Assembly (NCBI GenBank): GCA_019096065.1
Contig: JAGUCH010000007.1
Coordinates: 1,324,501-1,388,500 of the forward strand
Origin: Paracyclopina nana
Lineage: Eukaryota > Arthropoda > Copepoda > Cyclopoida > Cyclopettidae
Direction of reading: 5' to 3'
Length of the DNA stretch: 64,000 bases
Shown: positions 43,511 to 54,587 of the stretch, piece by piece
Layout of the letters: each line of letters begins with the position of its first letter
Numbering within the stretch: the first letter of the stretch is position 1
Notes under the pieces: model-generated
Databases searched by the model: none
The model's input: only the letters and a program-made list of their open reading frames with translations
What the model was told of the DNA's origin: nothing
Program-made: the position numbers and the translations under genes

Positions 43511-43999
43511 GTGTCGATTTGCATTGCCTATGTCGATCTTCTTATGATGATCCATCGTTTGCCCATGGACGAACTGGGGAATGGCGATGGGGTAGACCAG
43601 AGAAGTGTCAATTTTAGGTTGGAGGCCGCATCAGTGGTGAATACGTTGAAAAGGATCATTTTGTCGTTGAAAAGGAGACAGTACGAGGAGGTATGCCGGT
43701 ATTTGAAGAGATCACCAATATTCAGGAGAAAAGTGCGGAGGGCTCTTGAGAAGAATCTTCACATTGACTTGTCATATTTCCGTGATCTGGTTTTAGAGGA
43801 CTCCAACCAAATAAGGGCAGCGTCATCTTCAAAATCCGGATCAGGCATTATGATGGAGACAAGAGAGAGTCTTGAGATTACTATTTCAAATATGGGTGAT
43901 GAAGATGACCAAGTGGAAGCTGTTTCCAGGGAAGTCATGTTGTGTGATGAAATATCATTAGAGTATGATACTTTTGAGAATGAGAAAGATGATGAGTAA
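43511..43999 (+). CDS. Opposite-strand frame 1 in the LTR element, unknown
   Basis: About 160 residues, no family recognised. Basic middle part (LKRRQYEEVCRYLKRSPIFRRKVRRALE) and a strongly acidic C-terminus. No membrane span. Runs against gag-pol. It is the frame closest to the 3' LTR and could in principle be read from antisense transcription starting in or near that LTR. Confidence 0.5.
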   Translation: MSICIAYVDLLMMIHRLPMDELGNGDGVDQRSVNFRLEAASVVNTLKRIILSLKRRQYEEVCRYLKRSPIFRRKVRRALEKNLHIDLSYFRDLVLEDSNQIRAASSSKSGSGIMMETRESLEITISNMGDEDDQVEAVSREVMLCDEISLEYDTFENEKDDE

Positions 44000-44068
44000 A
44001 TCGTTAGTGATGTTTTTGGGCTGATCTTCTCCATGTGGACTTATTGTAGATTTCATTGTGGGCTGGTA

Positions 44069-44596
44069 TTAAAACCTGTTTCTTGCTTCATGTCGGGCGA
44101 GTCCTCTTTGGCGGTTAGTAGTGGAGTTTCCCCTGAAGGCAAGCCCGTAAAGTTTCTGTACTGTGTCTTCAATGGACTTCAATCTGCTTAATTCATCAAT
44201 GTCCAGAATGAGTTCTTCAATTGAGTGCGGTTCACAAATGAAATTGATCTTTTTGATTGACGAATCCATAAGGAAGTGAAAATAGTTATTGCAGAAAGAG
44301 TAGTTGATGATGATGCGACAAAGTGTTCCGTGATATTCTATGGTTGAGTTTGATGAAGCTTCAACAAATGTCACTAAATTGAAGGCTTTCAAGATTTTAG
44401 AGATGCCAATGGTCACATGAATGATTTGAGTTTTCTTCATTTTTCTTAATGAGATAATTTTGGCCACGATTGTAAACGCTCCAATGATCATGCAAATGAA
44501 CGAGGCCAAGGTAAGCCATGTTTGCATGATTAGATTGGTGCTTTCGAGCAATAGTTGCAAAAGATGCATCTTTGTCTGGTAGCTGTTGTCAGGCAA
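44069..44596 (-). CDS. Small element-strand frame with one hydrophobic segment, unknown
   Basis: About 175 residues on the same strand as gag-pol, last such frame before the 3' LTR. One hydrophobic span near residues 30-45 (WLTLASFICMIIGAFTIVAK), then a hydrophilic domain. No family recognised. Confidence 0.4.
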   Translation of the reverse strand: MPDNSYQTKMHLLQLLLESTNLIMQTWLTLASFICMIIGAFTIVAKIISLRKMKKTQIIHVTIGISKILKAFNLVTFVEASSNSTIEYHGTLCRIIINYSFCNNYFHFLMDSSIKKINFICEPHSIEELILDIDELSRLKSIEDTVQKLYGLAFRGNSTTNRQRGLARHEARNRF

Positions 44597-44888
44597 CTAG
44601 CTTGAATTCGGCTTAGGAGTGCACGTATAGCTGAACAGACTTGTGGTGGCAACAGGTGAAGTCAGGAGTGTGGACCTGTAGCGGGCTGAATGGGCTGTAT
44701 TAACCTGTCTCTTGCATGAGGTTGAGAAGCAGGGACATGAGGTCAACTTTTTTGGGTAGCATTCATAAGCCAGGTCATTCGAATTTTCATTCCCGGTCAG
44801 TCACCATTACGGTTTTTTGCGGAGTCTTTGTCAAGGTAAGTTACACTTTAGCATTTTCTTCAGGGCTGTGGAAACATTTGATTCGTAG

Positions 44889-45377
44889 ATGGCTGATTTC
44901 ATAACGGAGCTTATTGCCCATGGCCTCCAATTCTGGATGGCCAACGATTCTAGTCAAGAAGTAATTCGCCTTTTGAAGAGATTCCTTGTGGATTTGGAGG
45001 CGTTGACGGAGGCTGCGTCGGGCTTGTCACCTCGTCTAAGGGCTCTTTGGGTCCTTGCCATGGCCATTCTGGCCTTGGCATCACTTGACTATCGGATGGC
45101 ATGGCGGGATTACTATGGAGGGCCAAGTAGAGTGGAAGCTGGGAGATGGCGACGAAGACTTTTGAGAAGGCTGATCTTGGCACTGATTGGCATCGTTATT
45201 GGCCTGGCTGGAGGCCTTGCCAGCCTTTTCTATGGAGTCCTCGTCTGGTCAGGGTCAACCAGGCGATACGGATTGATGGCTATGGTGTTGATGATCCTGG
45301 TGGTGTCACAAACCATGTCCTATTCGCCACCAGTTTCTCCATTCTGTTTCTTCTTCCCTCTTTTTCCTTTCTGTTAA
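44889..45377 (+). CDS. Opposite-strand frame 2, two membrane spans, unknown
   Basis: About 160 residues. Two to three hydrophobic spans (LRALWVLAMAILALASL; LILALIGIVIGLAGGLASLF; then GLMAMVLMILVVSQTM) separated by a basic segment RWRRRLLRR. Small integral membrane protein of unknown family, coded against gag-pol. Confidence 0.5.
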   Translation: MADFITELIAHGLQFWMANDSSQEVIRLLKRFLVDLEALTEAASGLSPRLRALWVLAMAILALASLDYRMAWRDYYGGPSRVEAGRWRRRLLRRLILALIGIVIGLAGGLASLFYGVLVWSGSTRRYGLMAMVLMILVVSQTMSYSPPVSPFCFFFPLFPFC

Positions 45378-45470
45378 GCTTTTGTAAATAGATGTTTCCT
45401 CAGCCTTTTTAAGTTTGCTAGTTTTGCTTTACTGTCAATCACTTTGTTTAATCATTGACTTTTCAGCGTC

Positions 45471-45725
45471 ATGTCGTCAGTTCAGCGTATGAACGAGTAC
45501 CGGCTCAGTAAGGTGGCATCGGAGGTCGGCGAGATCCGGAATGAGGTGTCCAAGTTTGTGGATCCGGATTGGCTTAAGGCTAATATGTGTCAGCCTGAAG
45601 AGGGTGTGGGGTCACTGTTGATTGGTGAGCTCGGTTTCTTGGTGGTGATGGTGTACATGGTCCTCGTCTTCCTCGTCTTCCTCGCGTACATGGTGTACGG
45701 GTTTTTCACTCGTAAAGTAAGTTGA
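45471..45725 (+). CDS. Opposite-strand frame 3, one membrane span, unknown
   Basis: About 84 residues: hydrophilic first half, then one long hydrophobic stretch (LGFLVVMVYMVLVFLVFLAY). Lies directly before frame 4 on the same strand, with splice-like motifs between them. Confidence 0.45.
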   Translation: MSSVQRMNEYRLSKVASEVGEIRNEVSKFVDPDWLKANMCQPEEGVGSLLIGELGFLVVMVYMVLVFLVFLAYMVYGFFTRKVS

Positions 45726-45763
45726 TATGAATTTTAAAGGCAGCTTTCACTTTCACTGTTCCT

Positions 45764-46375
45764 GTGTTCTTCAAGGCTCTCCGGAATGTGTGGCTTGACA
45801 TCTTTGTCAAGTTTTTGGCGGCTATGTTCTTCCCGTTGACGTTTGGACCATTTCTGGGGTATGTCTTTCATGACATGTGCGGGAAGGAGCGGTTGCCAGT
45901 GAGGCCGAAGCCTACTGAGGCCGCTCAAACGTTGGCCAATTTGGTGCGCGTGGTCTTGCCTTACTTGTTAGCCACGAACTTCGATGGGAATGACGCATTT
46001 GTGAGAGAGGTATTGTCTGGCGAGTACCTCTCTCTCGTTTTCCACCCGCCAGGCTCCACAGAGAGGACAGTGTTGGTCCGTGACCTCATCCTCCCCCGTT
46101 TGCCGAGATGGCCCGAAGATGTGGAGTCAGGTCAATCAAGTTGGCCTACCCCATCAGCACCTTTTGAGGATGTCAACCTCGAGGATGGCATTTATGATGC
46201 TGTCGGCGATAACGGCGAGGTAGTGGCCTCGGCTGGACTGGCCAGTAATGGCAATGGCGTCGTCGGTGACCAGGAGGGTCAAGGGCAGCAGCCCTTTCGT
46301 CAAGGGGGGCCTGGATTCTTCCAGCCAGGTTGCCCCAACTCCAATGGAAGTCCCGAGTCGGAGGATGGCCATTAG
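45764..46375 (+). CDS. Opposite-strand frame 4, unknown
   Basis: About 200 residues: a hydrophobic N-terminal part (KFLAAMFFPLTFGPFLGYVF), a central globular-looking part, and a Gly/Pro/Asn/Ser-rich acidic tail. GC content and codon use look higher than in the host spacer around it. No family recognised. Confidence 0.45.
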   Translation: MFFKALRNVWLDIFVKFLAAMFFPLTFGPFLGYVFHDMCGKERLPVRPKPTEAAQTLANLVRVVLPYLLATNFDGNDAFVREVLSGEYLSLVFHPPGSTERTVLVRDLILPRLPRWPEDVESGQSSWPTPSAPFEDVNLEDGIYDAVGDNGEVVASAGLASNGNGVVGDQEGQGQQPFRQGGPGFFQPGCPNSNGSPESEDGH

Positions 46376-46992
46376 GGCCAAGATGGCCCAAGAGAGGAGG
46401 TCAGCTCGAATGGCTGTCCTTTTACAGAAGAGGAAGCTTTAATCTAGTCACTTTGTTTAATAATTGTTATGATGTTAAGCCAGCAAATGACCAATATATG
46501 CCAATTACTTTTGAAAGGTGTGATGTGACTGATTTTTGAAGATTCCTTATAATTGACAGATTTACTTTCCTTATTATGGCGTCCTGAAGTAGGCCTGAGA
46601 TGACTTGTCAAAACATCAGCTGATAGATGAATGAGGATGAATTTTCCCACGGTCCACATGACAGTTGTTGTTGTTTACTAATCATCAAGCCGTGTGAATC
46701 GAGCAGTTATTTTTAAGGCTAATTTGGGAAAATTCTTGCTTTGATGGTTTTGATCATTTTCGAAGATTTTGCGAAAATATAATCAGAGAATGCCATTACG
46801 CCATCGAGGGCGCCAATTGGTGAGGATTTTGGCGTTTGGATCCATGGAGAATCAGGTTGGAAAATGAAGTGTCTAGATCGAGCTATTTTTCCGACCAACT
46901 TAATTTTTGTTGACATTTTCCTAAAGCATGGCAAAACAAAGTGATTTTGTTAATTTTATTCGAAAGTGGATGCAAGTGATTCCAAATGCATT
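46376..46992. other. Non-coding gap between opposing frames of the LTR element
   Basis: About 0.6 kb between the end of the opposite-strand block and the end of the second membrane frame; both converge here, so their transcripts may terminate in it. Confidence 0.4.
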
Positions 46993-48306
46993 TTAATCAG
47001 TTTTACACTGGGCCTTTTCAACTTGGGAGGCCGCAGTGACATCAGCGACGATTTTCTCAGTGGAAGAAGTGTTCACCTCAATGTTGTCGTCATTTTCGAC
47101 GTTGTTGCCGTCAGAATTGTTGTCATCAGCGACATGAACTTCAACTGCGGTTTCAACGTGAATAGTGGGAGTGTTGGGTAGAGTTGAAGGTGAGTTTCCA
47201 GGTTTTGGCATCATCTCCATGAGCTTGGCCTTTTTGTGCTTCATGGCCTCAAGTTTACGCTCGTTTTTGATAATGCTTTTCTCCACAGACTTTAAGATGT
47301 CCTTCGAAGGGTCAAGAATATCCTCGTCGAAGTTTTCATTTTCCATGGAGTCCTTGGCTTTCCTCATCTTGGTAAGTCGTACTTGGATTCTGGATCTCAA
47401 CTTTTTGTCTTGACGTTTCACGTATTTTCTAGCTCTGGTTCCAAGCTGTCTCAGAAGGAAAAAGTTGTTCTCTGAGCACTTATGAAGTAGATATGTGAAG
47501 AATGCCAAAGCCAGGAGGACTAAGATCGAGGTGGGGATGGTGAGCCACATCGTCAAGGTGGGATTGTTTCTCAGAGCGGTGTCGAATCCAGGGGTTCCAA
47601 TCAATTCGTCATAAATGGGGACCGTACCAGTCTTGACATCTTCTAGTGAGGCAATTGTAGCTTGGAGCTCAATGTTGAGGACCTTTTGATTGGATAGATC
47701 CTTTTGGAGGTTAAGGATTTCTGTATTGAGGCGTTCTTCTTGAGCTGACATGGTAATTAGCATATCCTCAACCTTGGATTTGGCATAATCATAGAGTTTT
47801 TCCAGGATGATGACTTTTCTTTGACAAGGGACATCACGGAGACCTTGATTGGGATTCAATCTGGATGAAGCATTGATCAAATCTTGAGAGGCCACACTTA
47901 TGTTTTGAAAAAGAGCCTCTTGCTCCTCAAGATCGGTGTCTGCCGTTGGATCCAGATAAGTAGATTTGTTATTCTCCTTCTCTTCTGTTATCATGGCAGC
48001 ATAGGTTGTTTGGCACTTGTCAAGTTGATCAGTCAAGGTGGTAATTTTGGTCTTCAATTCCTGGTTGTTTTCCTTGAGTTCAGCTTCGGATGCAAGACAG
48101 GTGGTTAGTCGTTGTTGATTGAGGACATAGTTGTTGAGGAATTCAATCTCAGAGATTGATTTGGCTTCTATGGCAGAAATCAATCTTAAGGTGATGACGA
48201 AGAATTGGAGTGGACTCATGTTGCTTCTTCTTGGTAGTAGATGAGACTGAGGTTTTGCAATTTGATAGTGTATCTTCTTCGTGCTTAATGTGCAATAATG
48301 GCTCAT
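46993..48306 (-). CDS. Second membrane-protein-like frame of the LTR element
   Basis: About 437 residues. An N-terminal hydrophobic stretch (PLQFFVITLRLISAIEAKS, signal-like) is followed by a long Glu/Lys/Gln-rich coiled coil, one membrane span (LTMWLTIPTSILVLLALAFF) and a basic then acidic cytoplasmic tail. This is the layout of a type I membrane protein such as an envelope-like or stalk protein. No known envelope family recognised. Confidence 0.6.
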   Translation of the reverse strand: MSHYCTLSTKKIHYQIAKPQSHLLPRRSNMSPLQFFVITLRLISAIEAKSISEIEFLNNYVLNQQRLTTCLASEAELKENNQELKTKITTLTDQLDKCQTTYAAMITEEKENNKSTYLDPTADTDLEEQEALFQNISVASQDLINASSRLNPNQGLRDVPCQRKVIILEKLYDYAKSKVEDMLITMSAQEERLNTEILNLQKDLSNQKVLNIELQATIASLEDVKTGTVPIYDELIGTPGFDTALRNNPTLTMWLTIPTSILVLLALAFFTYLLHKCSENNFFLLRQLGTRARKYVKRQDKKLRSRIQVRLTKMRKAKDSMENENFDEDILDPSKDILKSVEKSIIKNERKLEAMKHKKAKLMEMMPKPGNSPSTLPNTPTIHVETAVEVHVADDNNSDGNNVENDDNIEVNTSSTEKIVADVTAASQVEKAQCKTD

Positions 48307-48388
48307 TAAAATTGCTGTTGTGTTGAACTAGATGTAAAATGCTTGGCTATACTGTATTTGAAGGCGAAAAGTTGATGTTGCATATCCA

Positions 48389-50032
48389 TTAGTCATAGTA
48401 GGGGTGAATTTTGCTTGCTGCTTGAATTTCATCCTCACTTGTGTAACAGGAATAGTTGCTGTGTCTCCTGGGATCAATACTATGGACATGAGCAACATCA
48501 ATCACTTTTACAGATCTTTTGGCTCTTGGGCTTCTTCTTGGTGGTCTTGAAGGTTTTGTGTTATCCATTTGTTTCTTTGATTTTGAATCTTGAGTCACAA
48601 AATAGACATCACTTTTATCATTTTCCCCCTCGCTTGAAGAGTCCTTTTTTGATGGGAGAAAAGTGGCCATTTCAGTTTCATTACGATTGGTAGTTTTGGG
48701 ACTCGCCTTGTTGGCAGGTACTTTAAAAGCAACAAATCTTTTTCTTTTATGGCACATAAATCCATCTTTCCGACAGCTTCTTATGACGAGGAAAAGGCTT
48801 GTGATCAAGGTGACAATTCCAGATATACCGCCTATGATACTAAATATAATATCCAGCACTTTAGGATTTGTATGTTTAGTGATCCAATCTGGCAGTTTTT
48901 CTTTTGCCTTATCAAAAATCTCAGTGATGTTGATTGATGGCTTATCAGCTGGAAGTGTTTTTATCACCTTTGGCCTTTTTGTCTTAGTGGGTATAGAGCC
49001 ATTAATAACTGTAGTAGGAGGGTTGATTTCAGCGGAGTTTTGTTTTTCTTCTTCATCACAAATGCAAATTTGGTTTCCATCCATAGATTTTGCACTATTA
49101 TCCAATCTCTGAATAATATTGTCCGCTGTGACATAATCATTCACTAGATTAGGAAGAAGGTCAAAGATCAGCTCCATATTGGGTGGAGTAGATTCTAGTA
49201 GATTCTTCACTTCTTGTAAAGGGTGGTCCAGAAAGAGTTCATCCACATTGCTTTCTTGATATTGATCGCACCAATCAGCTTGATTCAACTCTTGGATTAA
49301 CTCTTTTCCATTTGGGAAGTTGTCTTTGATAGTAGTGAGTTCTGCTGAGTAAACTTTTCGTAGGGAAGTGTACTTTTCATAATTGTCCGGAATGGCAGCT
49401 TCACACAGTGTCAAAGCTTGTCCGTTCCTGCAAGCCACATCTTCAATTACAAAAACAGTGTTGTCGTCGTAATTGTTTGGTACGACGATCCGATAGCACT
49501 TGTTTTCATCAAATGAAGTAGGCTTGACACTTAGATTCTCAACATTGTCTCCCCAGTATAGTGGAAATGGTTCACCGTCGAAGTAGTAGGAATCAGTTCT
49601 TTTGTCATATTGAAGATTTACCCAGATTTTCTTGTCATCGAATTTGAAGTTAGGTGGGTCTCTCACACCTGCCTCTATCTTCTTTAAAACAGATGCAAAA
49701 TCACCTTTGGGCTTGATGAAAGTCATCTTCTCGATCTCGCAGACCAATTTTGAAGTGGCAAACTTGTCTTGAACATTGATCAGCTTGTAAACTTTGTCGT
49801 TGACAATGCGACCTTTTGCAAAAGTCTCCACATCAGTAATTTGGTTCGAGATGGCATCAACTAGAGGCTCTAGGAGCTGATGTAGTTGATGGAGTGTTTC
49901 TGACAAGGACACAATGTTGTAAGCCTTGCAGAAGGGAGTGCTTGTCACACTCGTGTTGTGGAGCAGTGTTGCCAACGCCAAACTCCACAGAAGTTGTTTC
50001 ATCCTTGTACTCATAGTTGGGCTAGAAGTCAA
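48389..50032 (-). CDS. env: Envelope-like frame of the LTR element
   Basis: About 547 residues: a signal-peptide-like start (MKQLLWSLALATLLHN), a Cys-containing ectodomain of ~370 residues, a hydrophobic span at about 395-420 (IIFSIIGGISGIVTLITSLF) and a basic cytoplasmic tail. It sits right after pol, where Gypsy-type errantiviruses carry env. Assignment rests on position and topology; I recognise no specific envelope family. Confidence 0.6.
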   Translation of the reverse strand: MTSSPTMSTRMKQLLWSLALATLLHNTSVTSTPFCKAYNIVSLSETLHQLHQLLEPLVDAISNQITDVETFAKGRIVNDKVYKLINVQDKFATSKLVCEIEKMTFIKPKGDFASVLKKIEAGVRDPPNFKFDDKKIWVNLQYDKRTDSYYFDGEPFPLYWGDNVENLSVKPTSFDENKCYRIVVPNNYDDNTVFVIEDVACRNGQALTLCEAAIPDNYEKYTSLRKVYSAELTTIKDNFPNGKELIQELNQADWCDQYQESNVDELFLDHPLQEVKNLLESTPPNMELIFDLLPNLVNDYVTADNIIQRLDNSAKSMDGNQICICDEEEKQNSAEINPPTTVINGSIPTKTKRPKVIKTLPADKPSINITEIFDKAKEKLPDWITKHTNPKVLDIIFSIIGGISGIVTLITSLFLVIRSCRKDGFMCHKRKRFVAFKVPANKASPKTTNRNETEMATFLPSKKDSSSEGENDKSDVYFVTQDSKSKKQMDNTKPSRPPRRSPRAKRSVKVIDVAHVHSIDPRRHSNYSCYTSEDEIQAASKIHPYYD

Positions 50033-50090
50033 AGTAGAGTGTAGAGGTTATCATTCATCCATCATCATTTGTATCACATTTGTCTAATAT

Positions 50091-53000
50091 TCATTCTGCG
50101 AAATGTACAGTAGGTTCATATGGCATAGCTTGTTCATCTTCTTCATCATCCAGGAACATCTGGTCAATGATTGGAAGCTGAGAGTTGACACTTTGAGCTT
50201 TTTCTTGCTCCTTTAGTCTTTTTGATTCACCACGTGTCATTACACGGCCCTTTTCAATGGGCTTGAAAATGTCCTCATCGAAGAATTCGGGAGTCTTTTG
50301 GATTTCCATGTACGGTTCGAGAGACTCCAATGTGAAGTGTGATCCAAGCATGAATCTAACACTTAATGGTAAATTTCCATAGAGCTCAGCGAAGCGAGGA
50401 GAGCATTTCTTCAGGAGATTCTTGTGAGCAGGAAAGACAACTCCATTGAAACTTTTTAGAAGGCATGTGTTTTGCAAGTTCTTGAGGACCAGGTAAGGGC
50501 TCGTGTGATAACGTACCCAAATCTTTGGCTTTTCGTGTTTTCTCTTATCAAGCATGAAAACGTAAGTGCCAGGCTCATAGTTGATGTCTTTTCCAGGAAT
50601 CTTTTCTCTTGCTTGCTTTTTGAGCTGAGTGTTCTTATTGATTGCTTCTTGTATAATGGCGTCATGAGCTTTCTAGATGTCTTTGATAGTGCTTGGTTCG
50701 ACAATGTCCTTTTCTGTAACTGGTCTTAGTCTGTCGTGATCAACTCCAAAGTAAGCATAAATGGGGCTAATGTTGCCAATTCTTGGTGAGGGGCGAGTGT
50801 TCAAGGATAGTTGAACAAGATACAAGAGTTTGATCCAGGGTAGTTTAAGTTGATTGGTCAAAATCCGGATGAGGTTGCTGACTTGTTGAACTGCATTTTC
50901 CACAATTGAGTGAGCTTGAGGAGAGTATGGCATTGTCACATGTGGGTGGATGTCATAATACTCCAGAAGTCTTCTGACTTTTGATGAGGAGACAAGGTTG
51001 GAGGCACCATCAGAGATGAGGACTTTAGGTGGTGAAAACACTGCAATGATGTATTGTTCAATAATCTTGGCAATTTCGTCACCAGTCGCATTCTTGACGG
51101 GTACTATGATCTTGTAACCAGTAAAGTACTCAATCATGACAAGGATTTTGGAGCTTTTATAAAACTCAGGATAGCCTTCGAGGATGTCAATTGAAAAGGT
51201 ATGGCCTTTTGGTGATTCTCCATATGAGATAGGTTTTAGCTTGGCCTTTCCAAGTCGATTGGGTTTGGCGAGTTGGCAAAGATAACATTGGATTGTGAAG
51301 TTCAAAGCTGACTTAAATAACTTGGGATGATAATGAGTCATAGCAGCCATTCGTGCCAAGCTTGTTCCTCCTATATGACAATCCAAATGAAGATAGGCTA
51401 AAAGTACACCAAGAAGAGAATCGGGAATATAAATAAGGCTCCTTTCAGTGGATTGGTCTGGATTCTGAACAGTTTTGTATAGAACATTTTGTTCAAAAGC
51501 GAAGCCTTTTGGTGGATTTCTCCTCATTTTTTGAATATTGGCATCCTTTTCTTGTTCCATTGCGATGTTATCAAGAGTCAGCAGTTCAGCAAGTTCATGT
51601 TTTGGATTTTTCTTACCAATGTAGTTAATTTGGATCTTCTCCGGAATCGAATCAATGTAGGAAAAAGTCTTTTTAGGTTCTTTCTTGCGCGTCCCAAGCT
51701 TTTGTTCTCCATTGAACTTGGGCTCAAAACCTTCTTCATAGACTTTTTCTAGATATTCTTGGAGATCATTTAAAGTGACAACCTTACCAAGCTTGAACGG
51801 TGAAGTGATGAGAATAGGTTCTAGTTGACCATCATTTTGAACAGCTTTATACACTATGGGAAAGTTTCTAGTCATGGCATCTGCACACAAATTGTATTTT
51901 CCTTGGCAATGTAGGAAGATGCATTTGAATGGCATTGAGCTAATCGTGATGCACCATCTCACTAGCTTTGGAGGTGGATTTGGGGACAGCTTGGATGATT
52001 TGAGGATCCACAGAAGTGCCATGTTATCACCACAGACAAAAGTTGTCGGAACTCCATGAAGTAGATGAGCAAAATGTTCAAGTGATTTCACAAGGGCAAG
52101 GCATTCAAGTTCCAGAATGGTATATCTGGATTGCTGCTTGTTGAGCGTTGCACTGTAAAAACCCACAGGACAAATTATGTGTAATTTGTCCTTTTCCTGA
52201 AGATATGTAGAGATGGGTTCCAATTCGTCAAGTTCTTCATGTCTGATGTCTCTGATGAAGAGCTCTTCGTTGTTGGTTTTCAAGTTACTTTCATATTGCT
52301 TCAATGCTTCATCTATTGGTGACAGTGTTACCATTCCTGGATTATTTTTTCCAGATGGAGGGATGACTGGATGTTTTGTGTTCAATTTTGACTTGCTATC
52401 GAGGGATTCCTCTTGATAAAGTTCTTCATGCCATTTGGAGACTTCCTCCCTGGAGAAGGACTTGATCTGATAGCAATAGCCAGCGATGGCATTGAGGCTG
52501 CTGTCATAATGGAGATAGAGCGGTTCGTTATAGTTCACAAAGTACACCGTTGTAGAGTTGATAATGGCATTTTTAATATCGTCAAAGGCTTGATCTTGTT
52601 CGGTACCCCAGGCAAAGTCTTCATCTTTCCGTAAAAGTTTGGTGAGTGGCTTCAATTTTTCAGAAAAGGCATAAACTAAGTTAGCGTTCCATTGAGCCAA
52701 GCCGATGAAGGACATCAAAGTGTGTTTGTCCTCAGGCTTTTTAAAGTTCTTGACAGCAGACAAGTGTCGAGGAAGAATGGAAAATCCATTTTGGTCCAAG
52801 TGTTTGCCGAGAAGTTCGATGCTTTTTTGGGCAAACTGGAATTTTCTTGGTCGTAGTTTGATTCCAGCATTGTAAAGTGTTCTGAGTATGATTTTGGTTT
52901 GCTGAATGTTGAGTTCAAAGCTTTTTGAATAAAGACAGACATCATCAGAGTAGTTGCACACAAAGTTGCTCTTACACGGAGATTTGTCTGCAGTATCAAG

Positions 53001-54587
53001 GATGCGGCTCATGCAGTAATTGTAGTAGGATGGAGCATTAGAGAGACCAAAGATCATTCGAAGGGGAAGCCACTGACCTGAATTGGTGACAATTGCACAG
53101 ATCTTTTGTGCTCTCTCTGTCATGGGAATAGAGAGAAAGGCTGAAGCAATGTCAATGGTGGTGAAATATTTGGGATTGGCCAATGAGATTTCTTCGATGA
53201 TAGTGTTAATTGGCTTATAGGGGAACTTAACAGGTTTTGTAACCTTGTTCAATTCACGAGCATTATACACTGCTCTTAATGTTCCGTTCCTTTTTGTGAC
53301 CAAGAAACATGGCATGGCCCATGGTGAAAATCCTTTTTTCAGAACTCCAATTTTCTCAAGTTCAGCGAGTTGGTCAGCCAGTTGAGCTTCTCTGAGCGGG
53401 TCTAAGGTGTAAGGTTTGATGTAGACAGGTTTTTCAGTTGTAGTTTCTATGTCAAAGAAGATTTCAAACTTTTCATGGATCTTTCCAATGTCGGATTCAT
53501 GTGTGCTGAAAAGATTGGGTGTTTTCTTTTCGATGAATGATATGATGTCTTCAACTGCAGATTTATCGATGTGAGAATGATTATCACGAATAATCATTTT
53601 CCAGTCATCTTTTTCTTCTGTAGTCAAGCATGGGAATCCGGTTGGTTCAACTGTCTCTTCATCTATTTGCTTGGTGGCTTCATCCTCAGTGGTTACTTTT
53701 CCAATGATTTCATTGCAGGAAAGTGGGAATCTTGAAGTAGACTTGTTTTCCATGGTGGTAGTGAATTTTCCCCCTCTGACTGAAAGTGATCCAACTGTCT
53801 TTAAGGGTGATTCACGGGGAATTGACAAGCTATATTGGCCATCCGGAAGATCCAGAGTGCCAGTGACCTCATTTAATCCGGGTAGAACTTCGATCTCGTC
53901 CACTGAAACCCATGAGTCTAAGCCTTCCGGAGATGGCAGAGACTTTTGTTCAGATCTTTGCTCAAAGCTTATGATGAGGTTTGTTCTACCTTTTTGTTGG
54001 ATTATTTGAAGGTTGTGAGTGGTTATGAAATCTAAACCAAGTAGATTGCTTGAAGAGGCAATGAAAAATGTGTGCTTAAACTGAAATCCTTGTAGTTTGA
54101 AGGTTAGTTCGATTGGACACTGGTATTGTGGTATTTCATTCTTTTGGACATCGACCAATGTGAGTTTTTCATTAGAAAGGGAATACTTGTCTTTAGGAAG
54201 CTCTTGGAAAGTTTTGACGGAGAGAATTGAGACTTGTGCACCTGAGTCGACAGTGAAGTCGACTTTTAGGCCAAAGTCTGTTGTCAAAGCTGTTTTTAGA
54301 GGACTTTCGTTGATCACTGGAAGATCGAGTCCTTCTAAAATGATATCTGGAGTAAGAACTTTTGAGACTTGCGAAATTTCTTGATAGTCTAATGAGGATG
54401 CGATTTCCAAGGCAGCATCTGAATCTAACCAGTCAGGTTCGATTGAAGAGGAAATGGTGGGATTGTCATCATCTTCAGTGTCAATATCTGCGAGTGAAAT
54501 GTCTGAGAATGTGACTAATGATATTTCTTCTTTTACAGTTGCTGTATTTGGAAAGGGCCGAGCTAGTTTAAAGGAACTGCTCGACAT
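50091..54587 (-). CDS. pol: pol region of the LTR element (PR-RT-RH-IN)
   Basis: Protease with DSGAQVS; reverse transcriptase with VYNARELNKVTKP, YFTTIDIASAFLSIP, FGLSNAPSYYNY and the catalytic YSDD; RNase H with YLHYDSS and the later FVCGDNMALLWIL; integrase with HLDCHIGG...CYLC zinc site and the D, D, E residues in SIDILEG, ISDGASN and VENAVQQ. Integrase after RNase H places it with Ty3/mdg4 and not Copia elements. YSDD is an uncommon but allowed form of the RT Y-x-D-D box. Region end includes an integrase C-terminal-like stretch. About one break. The start overlaps the end of gag by about 25 bp, fitting the frameshift or read-through expression known for the family. Confidence 0.88.
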
